Under the pieces are notes generated by a model. The model was not told the origin of the DNA, searched no databases, and saw only the letters and a list, made by a program, of their open reading frames with translations. The position numbers and the translations under genes were made by a program. Of a DNA stretch of 32,562 bases, positions 25,886 to 32,562 are shown piece after piece (the first letter of the stretch is position 1; each line of letters begins with the position of its first letter). Origin of the DNA: Saprospiraceae bacterium (GTDB taxonomy: Bacteria; Bacteroidota; Bacteroidia; Chitinophagales; Saprospiraceae); NCBI GenBank assembly GCA_020630955.1, contig JAHDIE010000040.1:1-32562 (forward strand), given 5' to 3'.

Positions 25886-27166
25886 GTGATTGATCGAATC
25901 AATGGACCAAATATAAAAGAAGTCTCAATTTCTGATTTTCCTAAGCACAGAAAGATCCAATTGAAAAATGGTATGGATCTCTATATTCTGAATGCAGGAA
26001 CTCAGAATATCTTCAAATTAGAAATAATCTATCATGGAGGTAGAAGATATGAATCAAAATCTTCAGTAGGTCGCATGTGTGCTTCAATTTTAAAAGATGG
26101 AATAGATGGTAAAAATGCTGATGAGCTTTCAGAGTTTTGGGATTATTATGGAGCCTTAATCAATACCTTCAGTGATCTAGATACAGCTGGGGTAAATCTT
26201 ACAAGTTTGAATAAGCACAGTCATGAACTTCTACCCACTTTCTTTTCCATGATCAACAAACCAATTTTTCCAAGCGAAGAAATTGAAAACAAGAAGAAAA
26301 TATTCTCAGAAAAATTAAAAAGGGAATTATCTAAAAATGATGTGATTGGTTATCGTGAATTAACATCAATCATTTACGGAAGTGAACACTTCTATGGTTA
26401 TAATACCAATCCTGAAGACTTTCAAAAAATTACTAGAAATGATCTCATTGAGCATTTTGAAAAATATTGGGGAGCCAATAGAGCTTTTGCCATTTTAAGC
26501 GGCAAAATATCTCCCTCTCTGGAACTAGAAGTTATCGAACATCTAAGTAACTTACGCCAAGCTAAAACCATTTACAGAAGTGAAGCATTGGTTCCTATTC
26601 AAAGCTTGATTAAAAAAGGGGTTTTCAATTACGCCACCTCTAATAAAATGCAAGCGGCTATAAAACTTGGCACGGTTACCATCCATAGAAGTAATCCAGA
26701 TTATACCTATCTGTACCTATTGATCCAAATTTTGGGCGGTTATTTTGGATCAAGATTAATGAAAAACCTCAGGGAAGAAAAAGGTTTGTGCTATAATATC
26801 TACGCTTCTATTGATAGATTAAAATCAAGTAATTATTTATACATTTCAGCGGAGGTAGATGGCGACAAAATAGAAGAAAGTATAAAGGAAATAAAAAAAG
26901 AAATACTTCTTCTTCAGGAAGAATTGGTTTCAGAAGAGGAGTTACAAATGGTTAAAAACTATATCAATGGAAAGATAATGGCAGGGCTCGATGGACCATT
27001 TAGGTCTTCACAGTTGATCAAATCTTACCTCTCAACTGAAATGTCATTTGATGATTTTAAGATATTTAATACCAAACTGTCGAATGCTAGTCCCATCATA
27101 CTTAGAGCTATAGCTAAAAAGTACCTAGATATTGATCAATTGATCCAGGTCATTGTTGGGCCATAA
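25886..27166 (+). CDS. M16-family peptidase-like protein lacking the HxxEH zinc site
   Basis: This 426-residue protein has the two-domain M16B (insulinase/processing-peptidase) layout. Where HxxEH would lie, the sequence reads SSVGRMCASILKDGI (59-73), so all three zinc-site residues are missing. The C-terminal Arg/Tyr pair is kept: GGYFGSRLMKNLREEKGLCY contains Arg296 and Tyr303. In two-component M16B enzymes one subunit carries the zinc site and the other carries the R/Y pair, so this looks like the R/Y subunit. No signal peptide is visible, which suggests the cytoplasm or an unusual export route. The start is a GTG; the first ATG is 30 codons in. No catalytic partner gene is adjacent. An alternative is a non-catalytic scaffold. 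Confidence 0.9.
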   Translation: MIDRINGPNIKEVSISDFPKHRKIQLKNGMDLYILNAGTQNIFKLEIIYHGGRRYESKSSVGRMCASILKDGIDGKNADELSEFWDYYGALINTFSDLDTAGVNLTSLNKHSHELLPTFFSMINKPIFPSEEIENKKKIFSEKLKRELSKNDVIGYRELTSIIYGSEHFYGYNTNPEDFQKITRNDLIEHFEKYWGANRAFAILSGKISPSLELEVIEHLSNLRQAKTIYRSEALVPIQSLIKKGVFNYATSNKMQAAIKLGTVTIHRSNPDYTYLYLLIQILGGYFGSRLMKNLREEKGLCYNIYASIDRLKSSNYLYISAEVDGDKIEESIKEIKKEILLLQEELVSEEELQMVKNYINGKIMAGLDGPFRSSQLIKSYLSTEMSFDDFKIFNTKLSNASPIILRAIAKKYLDIDQLIQVIVGP

Positions 27167-27461
27167 AATTGAAGATTAAATCGAATTTGAATAGAAATGG
27201 GCTTGCAATAAGGCCTAATTTGTCTATTTTGTGTGAGAATTTTACTGATTGGGTATTTACCGAACCCAATATTATCGATCTATTAATAAGAGGACGATTT
27301 TGATGATATTCGTTAATTAATCGAAGTAAGTTCTAGTTAATCCCAATGCCGAACACTTCCTTAATTTAGATGGTGTAAATATTTCTGAGTATATTATTAC
27401 TTAGGAATAATATTTGTATTAGATATTCCCAATTGATCAATTTAAATAGACCTCTCAAAAT
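27167..27461. other. Structured leader region upstream of mreB
   Basis: The 295-base gap has no gene. It contains two perfect inverted repeats: ATTGGGT/ACCCAAT at 27248-27270 (9-base loop) and ATATTATT/AATAATAT at 27391-27413 (7-base loop). Neither is followed by a T-run on the plus strand, so they are not convincing terminators. The second overlaps a -7-like TAATATTTG about 50 bases before mreB. Confidence 0.45.
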
Positions 27462-28493
27462 ATGAGATTATTTCAGTTTTTTCAGCAAGAGTTAGCGGTA
27501 GACCTAGGTACAGCAAACACCCTGATTATTCAGGATGGTATTGTGGTTATCGATGAACCCTCAATTGTTGCCATCAATAGGACAACAAATGAAACCATAG
27601 CTGTTGGCATGAAGGCAATGATGATGCATGAAAAAACACATGAAAACATTAAAACCGTCAGACCACTGAAGGATGGTGTAATTGCTGATTTCCAAGCTGC
27701 AGAAGCTTTAATTCAGGGATTAATCAATATGATCACTGAAAAGAAAAAGTTCTTTACACACCTTAAAATGGTCATTTGTATTCCATCTGGAATTACAGAG
27801 GTAGAAAAAAGAGCTGTATTTGATAGTGCTGATCATATTGATTCTAAAGAAACCTATTTGATTCACGAACCAATGGCTGCGGCCTTAGGAATCGGTATAG
27901 ATGTTGAGGCACCAGAAGGGACCATGATTATCGATATCGGCGGAGGTACGACAGAAATTGCCGTTATCGCCCTATCAGGTATTGTGACGGATCAATCTAT
28001 AAGAACTGCTGGAGATGAATTTACCAACGATGTTATAGACTACATGCGAAGGAAACACAATCTTTTGATTGGTGAAAGAACTGCTGAAAGTATAAAAATC
28101 AATGTTGGATCAGCAATAGAAGAGCTTGAAGATCCACCAGCAAAATTAGCAATTAATGGTAGAGACTTGCTGACTGGAATTCCGAAGCAAGTATTTACCA
28201 ATCATCATGAAGTTGCAGAAGCCTTGGACAAATCAATATCGAAAATTGAAGATGCCGTCTTAAAAGCATTGGAAGACACACCACCTGAATTAGCAAGTGA
28301 CATTTATAGAAATGGAATCTGGCTTACTGGTGGAGGGGCACTTCTTCGTGGATTAGACGTAAGGTTATCTAGAAAAACCAAATTAAACGTAAATGTAGCT
28401 GAGGATCCATTAAAAGCTGTTGTGCGAGGAACCAGCTTGGCACTAAAGAATACTGACAAGTACTCATTTTTGATCGAACGACAAGTTCTCTGA
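27462..28493 (+). CDS. mreB: Rod-shape-determining protein MreB
   Basis: This 343-residue actin-like ATPase forms membrane-associated filaments that guide lateral peptidoglycan synthesis. Actin-fold motifs are LAVDLGTANTLI (phosphate 1), TMIIDIGGGTTEIAVI (phosphate 2), and GIWLTGGGALLRGLD (adenosine motif). VCIPSGITEVEKRAV and LIHEPMAAALGIGID are characteristic of MreB. An N-terminal MRLFQFFQQE is amphipathic enough to act as a membrane anchor. Length fits (about 340). It begins the mreB-mreC-mreD-mrdA operon, with 13 bases to mreC. Confidence 0.98.
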   Translation: MRLFQFFQQELAVDLGTANTLIIQDGIVVIDEPSIVAINRTTNETIAVGMKAMMMHEKTHENIKTVRPLKDGVIADFQAAEALIQGLINMITEKKKFFTHLKMVICIPSGITEVEKRAVFDSADHIDSKETYLIHEPMAAALGIGIDVEAPEGTMIIDIGGGTTEIAVIALSGIVTDQSIRTAGDEFTNDVIDYMRRKHNLLIGERTAESIKINVGSAIEELEDPPAKLAINGRDLLTGIPKQVFTNHHEVAEALDKSISKIEDAVLKALEDTPPELASDIYRNGIWLTGGGALLRGLDVRLSRKTKLNVNVAEDPLKAVVRGTSLALKNTDKYSFLIERQVL

Positions 28494-28506
28494 TATCAGA
28501 TAAACA

Positions 28507-29346
28507 ATGCGGAATTTACTTTTATTAATTTTAAAATATGGAAGCACCTTGCTCTTCATTTTACTAGAAGTAATCTGTTTTTACATAATCATAAGCTTTA
28601 ATCAAAGCCAAGGAGAAATCTGGAAACATTCCACCAACTTACTTACCGGAAATATTAATCAAAGAGTTCAAAACACCAGCGATTATTTTGCACTCGAAGC
28701 CATTAATGATAGCCTACTTACAGAAAATGCCAAATTACTTGAAGCGATCATTAATTATAGGGTTTTCAGTAAAGAGAATGAGTTTCAAACCTATGAAAAC
28801 CTAGATTCTACGCTGATCGAATACAACTTTGTTCCAGCAAGAATTACTAATAAAACTTTTAATAATAGAAATAACTATATCACACTGAATAAAGGGTATC
28901 AAGATTCTATAAAAATTGGAATGGGTGTAGTCAGTAGTCATGGAATAGTAGGAATAGTTAGGTCTGTCAGTAAAAATTATTGCTTGGTCATGACCATCCT
29001 TCATAGTCAAAGTAGGATTAGTGGAGCCATTAAAAGTAATGATTTTCACGGTACACTTGTATGGGACGAACTTGATCCGCAAAGCGTGACTTTGATCAAT
29101 CTTCCAAAACATGCTGAAGTTAGTGTTGGAGATACCGTTATTACAAGTGGATTTTCTACAGTTTTTCCATATGGCATTGACATTGGGACCATTAGTGATT
29201 ACTCCATTGAATCAAATGAAGATGCCTTTGAAGTTGACGTCAAGTTATTTAATGATATTTCTTCTACTACCCATGCATATATCATCAAATCAAATAAACA
29301 AGACGAAAAAATAGAAATAGAATTGGAGGGAAGCGATGAATTATAA
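28507..29346 (+). CDS. mreC: Rod-shape-determining protein MreC
   Basis: This 279-residue protein has one N-terminal membrane helix (about 12-30), a coiled-coil stretch (about 55-85, with EAINDSLLTENAKLLEAI), and the periplasmic two beta-barrel domain with the family signatures NNYITLNKGYQDSIKIGMGVVS (in part) and GIVGIVRSVSKNYCLVMTIL. The C-terminal segment FPYGIDIGTISDYSIE matches the usual FPxGIxIGxV. It links cytoplasmic MreB to PBP2. It overlaps mreD by 11 bases. Confidence 0.96.
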   Translation: MRNLLLLILKYGSTLLFILLEVICFYIIISFNQSQGEIWKHSTNLLTGNINQRVQNTSDYFALEAINDSLLTENAKLLEAIINYRVFSKENEFQTYENLDSTLIEYNFVPARITNKTFNNRNNYITLNKGYQDSIKIGMGVVSSHGIVGIVRSVSKNYCLVMTILHSQSRISGAIKSNDFHGTLVWDELDPQSVTLINLPKHAEVSVGDTVITSGFSTVFPYGIDIGTISDYSIESNEDAFEVDVKLFNDISSTTHAYIIKSNKQDEKIEIELEGSDEL

Positions 29347-29857
29347 TTGGTTTTCCATATTATTTCGATTTGTACTATTATTCTCTTTACAGGTTTTGGT
29401 ATTTAAAAGAGTAAATTTTGAATATGGACTTCTTTCCTATGCACACATTTATGTCTATCCTCTATGGATCATGTTACTTCCTTTTAAAATACCAAAACCA
29501 GTTTTATTGATTGCAGGATTTGTTATGGGGATGAGCGTAGATTTCTTCTATGACTCTCATGGTGTTCATGCCTCTGCATTGGTTTTTTCAGCCTATATAA
29601 GAGATTTTATTTTACGAATAGTTGAACCAGATATTGGCTATGATCTTGACCAACCTTTTAATATTCGTAGACTTGGTATATTATGGTATATCAGCTACAC
29701 TACTTTATTTTTATTGCTACATCTTTTCTTCTACTTCAGTGTTGAGGTATTTTCATTTGTTTACTTTTATGAAATCATGTTAAGGACGATAACAAGTTTA
29801 TTGTTTTCATCGTTTATCGTTTTTATTTTTGTATTGATTATTAATCCAAAATCATAA
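29336..29857 (+). CDS. mreD: Rod-shape-determining protein MreD
   Basis: This 173-residue integral membrane protein has about five hydrophobic segments and no obvious soluble domain. Motif evidence is weak, as usual for MreD, but LLPFKIPKPVLLIAGFVMGMSVDFFYDSHGVHA (read in parts) holds the family G-x4-D-x-FY-x3-G-xHA pattern. Position between mreC and mrdA and the 11-base overlap with mreC make the call firm. It is part of the elongasome. Confidence 0.92.
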   Translation: MNYNWFSILFRFVLLFSLQVLVFKRVNFEYGLLSYAHIYVYPLWIMLLPFKIPKPVLLIAGFVMGMSVDFFYDSHGVHASALVFSAYIRDFILRIVEPDIGYDLDQPFNIRRLGILWYISYTTLFLLLHLFFYFSVEVFSFVYFYEIMLRTITSLLFSSFIVFIFVLIINPKS

Positions 29858-29866
29858 AAGGATTGT

Positions 29867-31708
29867 ATGGGCAGGTCCCGTCAAATTTTACTTTTGTTTT
29901 TTGTTTCTGCTTTGGTTCTGATCGCTAAAGCAGCACAGATTCAATTGTTTGATGACAAATACGAAAAGTTGGCACAAAGAAATACCTTGGACCAACACAC
30001 GATCTATCCAACCCGAGGAATCATCTACGACCGAAACAATGAAGTATTGGTCTATAATAAACCTGTGTATGATATTGATGTTATCTATAATCAGGTAGAT
30101 AAAAAAATGGACACGACCCTTTTTTGTCAGTTGCTCGAAATAGAAGTTGATGTTTTCAAAAAAAATATTGAGAAGAACTGGGCAAGTCCTAAATATCACA
30201 AATCAATTCCTTTTACTTTTCTAGCAAAAGTAAAACCTGAAGTTTTTGCCAAATTTCAAGAGCATATATATCGTTTTCCAGGTTTTCTTGCCAATGTTAG
30301 AAGTATTAGATCCTACCCACATCAAAATGCTGCTCACCTTCTTGGCTATCTTGGAGAGGTAGATCAAATAACACTCAATAAAAACAAAGAAATATATGTT
30401 GGTGGTGATTATATCGGTAAGAGTGGCCTAGAGAAAAAATACGAAGAAACGCTGCGTGGAAAAAAAGGAGTACGACATGTTATTACTGACAACCTTGGAA
30501 GAGTTGTTGAGTCATTTAACAAAGGAGAACTCGATCAAAAGGCTAAGCCTGGTATAAATATTATTACGGGAATTGATTTCGAGCTTCAAAAATATGGGGA
30601 GGAATTAATGCAAGGCAAAAGAGGAAGTATCGTGGCGATTGAACCAGCAACAGGAGAGATTCTCTGTGCAATCTCTGCTCCAGGTTACGATCCTAACTTA
30701 CTCAACTTGGATGAAGATCGAGGAAAGGCTTTTGATGAATTGCGAGACGATGTAAACAAGACACTATTAGATCGAACCGTGCTGGCCAAGTATCCTCCAG
30801 GTTCAATATTCAAACCCATTCTTTCACTGATTGCTTTTCAAGAAGGAATAACTGGTCCTTATCGAGGCGTGAGCTGTCCCGGATATTATGAGTACAATAC
30901 TTTCAGATACAAATGTCACGATCATCCCTATCCTTCGAATGTAGGCATCGCATTGACGCACTCTTGCAATAGCTACTTCTTTGATATGATTCGTAAGACA
31001 CTCGAGGTAAATGGCTATAATAAACCAGGAGAAGGTTTGCAGATGTTAGACAATTATCTGAACAAATTTGGTCTTGGGCAGGCATTAGGAATTGATCATC
31101 CTACAGAGTCTGCTGGCTTTATTCCTACTCCTGCTTTTTACAATAGAATGTATGCTAATGAAGTCAATGGTTGGAAATCTACTTATGTAATGTCTATAGG
31201 AATTGGACAAGGAGAACTTGAACTTACCACCGTACAAATGGCAAATCTTGCAGCGATAATTGCCAACAAAGGTAAATATATAACACCTCATTTGGTAAAA
31301 AGCTACAACGATCCCGGGATGAATATTGATCCTAAATATCAAAGTGTAAAGGATGTAGGAATTGACGAAGAACACTTTGCACCAGTAATCAGAGGCATGG
31401 AAAACGTTTTAAATTGGGGAACAGGAACAAAAGCAAGAGTACCTGGCGTTAGGGTTGCAGGAAAAACTGGGACCTCTGAAAATCCTCACGGTGAAGATCA
31501 CTCTGTATTTTTTGCATTTGCACCCATTGATGATCCAAAAATTGCCATCGCTGTATACATAGAAAATGCAGGATTTGGATCAGATTTCGCTGCACCAATT
31601 GCGGGATTGATGATGGAAAAATATATTCACAAAAAGATCTCGGAAAAAAGTAAATACAAAGAAGAACAAGTGCTATCCATTCAGTTAATAGAAGAACCAG
31701 AAATATGA
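29867..31708 (+). CDS. mrdA: Penicillin-binding protein 2 (elongasome transpeptidase)
   Basis: This 613-residue class B PBP cross-links peptidoglycan in the lateral wall. One N-terminal membrane helix (about 6-24) precedes the pedestal domain (YPTRGIIYDRNNEVLVYN, about 47-64) and the transpeptidase domain. Catalytic motifs are S313-I-F-K316, S366-C-N368, and K533-T-G535. Between the first two motifs, Cys337, Cys350, His351 and His353 resemble the metal-binding site described for some PBP2 proteins. The length is typical. It ends the mre genes and overlaps folA by four bases (ATGA). rodA, its usual glycosyltransferase partner and frequent neighbour, is not next to it. Confidence 0.96.
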   Translation: MGRSRQILLLFFVSALVLIAKAAQIQLFDDKYEKLAQRNTLDQHTIYPTRGIIYDRNNEVLVYNKPVYDIDVIYNQVDKKMDTTLFCQLLEIEVDVFKKNIEKNWASPKYHKSIPFTFLAKVKPEVFAKFQEHIYRFPGFLANVRSIRSYPHQNAAHLLGYLGEVDQITLNKNKEIYVGGDYIGKSGLEKKYEETLRGKKGVRHVITDNLGRVVESFNKGELDQKAKPGINIITGIDFELQKYGEELMQGKRGSIVAIEPATGEILCAISAPGYDPNLLNLDEDRGKAFDELRDDVNKTLLDRTVLAKYPPGSIFKPILSLIAFQEGITGPYRGVSCPGYYEYNTFRYKCHDHPYPSNVGIALTHSCNSYFFDMIRKTLEVNGYNKPGEGLQMLDNYLNKFGLGQALGIDHPTESAGFIPTPAFYNRMYANEVNGWKSTYVMSIGIGQGELELTTVQMANLAAIIANKGKYITPHLVKSYNDPGMNIDPKYQSVKDVGIDEEHFAPVIRGMENVLNWGTGTKARVPGVRVAGKTGTSENPHGEDHSVFFAFAPIDDPKIAIAVYIENAGFGSDFAAPIAGLMMEKYIHKKISEKSKYKEEQVLSIQLIEEPEI

Positions 31709-32214
31709 TTATATCCACAATAGTAGCCATGGGGAATAATAGGGAGATAGGAAGAGATAATGATATACCTTGGTATCTCCCGGCAGACCTTAAATACTTC
31801 AAAAAAAGAACTTTAGGACATCCAATCATCATGGGCAGAAAATGTTTTCAATCGATTGGTAGACCCTTGCCTAAAAGAACCAATATTATCATTACCAGAA
31901 ATCCTTTTTACATTGTTAGCAACGCTTTTATCGCACACAGTTTACCTGAAGCTTTAGACATTGCTCAACAAAATGAAGAAGAGGAAATATTTATCATTGG
32001 GGGCGGAGGTATCTATGATCTTAGTAAGGAACTATGGGATAAAATGTACATCACAGAAGTTGATATTGACATTCCAGATGCAGACATCTTTTTTCCAGAA
32101 ATGAATATGGAAGATTGGAAATTGGTCGAAGAAGAAGCTCACAAAAAGGATGAAAAGAATGAATATAATTATGTTTTTAAAACATTCGTTCGCAAAAATT
32201 CATTTATTGAATAA
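31705..32214 (+). CDS. folA: Dihydrofolate reductase
   Basis: This 169-residue enzyme reduces dihydrofolate to tetrahydrofolate with NADPH. Visible motifs are AMGNNREIGRDNDIPWYLPADLKYF (in part), with the catalytic acid Asp28, then GHPIIMGRKCFQSIGRPLPKRTNI (in part), where Cys stands in the place of the usual Thr/Ser after RK, and IFIIGGGGIYD for cofactor binding. Length is normal. The start codon overlaps the mrdA stop (ATGA), so folA is probably the last gene of the mre operon. This links folate supply to the elongasome genes only by transcription. Confidence 0.96.
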   Translation: MIISTIVAMGNNREIGRDNDIPWYLPADLKYFKKRTLGHPIIMGRKCFQSIGRPLPKRTNIIITRNPFYIVSNAFIAHSLPEALDIAQQNEEEEIFIIGGGGIYDLSKELWDKMYITEVDIDIPDADIFFPEMNMEDWKLVEEEAHKKDEKNEYNYVFKTFVRKNSFIE

Positions 32215-32273
32215 GTTGGACTTCTAAAGATTCCTAAACATTCAAAAAAAGCATGAGTGATATCCAAAAACTT

Positions 32274-32301
32274 TTCTGTAACATCCTATCAATTTACAGA
32301 A
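32274..32301. terminator. Possible bidirectional terminator between convergent folA and T9SS gene
   Basis: TTCTGTAA (32274-32281) and TTACAGAA (32294-32301) form a perfect 8-bp inverted repeat with a 12-base loop, in the 99-base gap between two convergent genes. TTTT follows closely on the plus strand. The stem is AT-rich and weak, so this is tentative. Confidence 0.35.
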
Positions 32302-32313
32302 TTTTCAGAAACA

Positions 32314-32562
32314 TTATAGCTTCATTAACTTTCCTGCTGTCAATATTTGTACACCATCTACCACATCATAAAAATATATTCCTGCAGGTAGACTTGACAA
32401 ATCAATGTTGGATTCTTGATACACTTGAGTAGTAAAAACTTTTAATCCTTCTGAATCATATACATTGAACATGGCTTTTTCTGGTAGGTAATCATGAAAA
32501 ACCAATCTTGTAAAATCCTCAACAGGATTGGGGTAGATAGATATGTGATATTGCCTTTTTAT
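32314..32562 (-). CDS. C-terminal end of a T9SS-exported protein (cut by window edge)
   Basis: The minus-strand frame is open from the right edge to the stop at 32314, giving 82 residues. It reads SIYPNPVEDFTRLVF near its start, then AMFNVYDSEGLKVF, IDLSSLPAGIYFYDV and a final GKLMKL. This is a type A C-terminal sorting domain of the type IX secretion system: YPNP motif, beta strands, LPAGIY and a basic end. The upstream functional domain lies outside the window. Together with PorZ it shows that the host has a working T9SS. The first in-frame start inside the window (TTG at 32505) is not the real start. Confidence 0.88.
   Translation of the reverse strand: MKRQYHISIYPNPVEDFTRLVFHDYLPEKAMFNVYDSEGLKVFTTQVYQESNIDLSSLPAGIYFYDVVDGVQILTAGKLMKL

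Noticed and set aside
1-32562. CRISPR arrays, phage, transposons, tRNA or rRNA genes
   Set aside because: No regularly spaced repeats, transposase or integrase frames, or tRNA-like TTCGAAT arms with matching stems were seen.

Overview
The window looks like core chromosome of an AT-rich Bacteroidota bacterium, probably of the Saprospiria/Lewinella type. The supporting evidence is the bacillithiol gene bshA, the type IX secretion protein PorZ plus a second gene ending in a T9SS sorting domain, a eukaryote-like type 2 isoleucyl-tRNA synthetase, and a TonB with a Cys-containing C-terminal domain. Shine-Dalgarno sequences are scarce, and TAnnTTTG promoter elements of the Bacteroidota kind lie just upstream of several start codons. 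The lineage below phylum level is inference from remembered protein sequences.

Layout from left to right. The first 1.2 kb holds uppS and the start of bamA on the minus strand (lipid carrier synthesis and outer-membrane assembly). A divergent plus-strand operon follows: a small acidic lipoprotein, a WecA/TagO-like polyprenyl-phosphate sugar transferase and a FluC/CrcB fluoride channel. Next come minus-strand genes for an S41 PDZ protease, gamma-glutamyltransferase and ileS. From 10.4 to 13.5 kb on the plus strand are tonB, a strong terminator, and an ABC ATPase/permease pair whose permease carries a 21-histidine periplasmic-type insert. From 13.5 to 19.3 kb on the minus strand are an aldo/keto reductase, two exported proteins of unknown function, a small zinc-ribbon protein coupled to mnmG, mnmG, and a MerR-type regulator with a degenerate cobalamin-binding domain. 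bshA (plus) diverges from the regulator. From 20.6 to 25.6 kb on the minus strand is the run dnaN, nadD, porZ, rlmF. The last third, on the plus strand, holds a lone M16-family protein lacking the zinc site, the cell-shape operon mreB-mreC-mreD-mrdA, and folA coupled to mrdA where rodA would often be found. The window ends in the 3' part of a minus-strand T9SS-exported protein.

Most genes are housekeeping or envelope biogenesis, and no transposon, prophage, CRISPR array, rRNA or tRNA was seen. The points most worth a second look are the GXHH active-site motif in IleRS (associated with mupirocin hyper-resistance), the His-rich FtsX-type permease that resembles zinc-regulated transporters, the MerR regulator that has lost both cobalamin-ligand histidines, and the orphan M16 R/Y subunit. 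I did not find convincing evidence of an entirely new multi-gene system.
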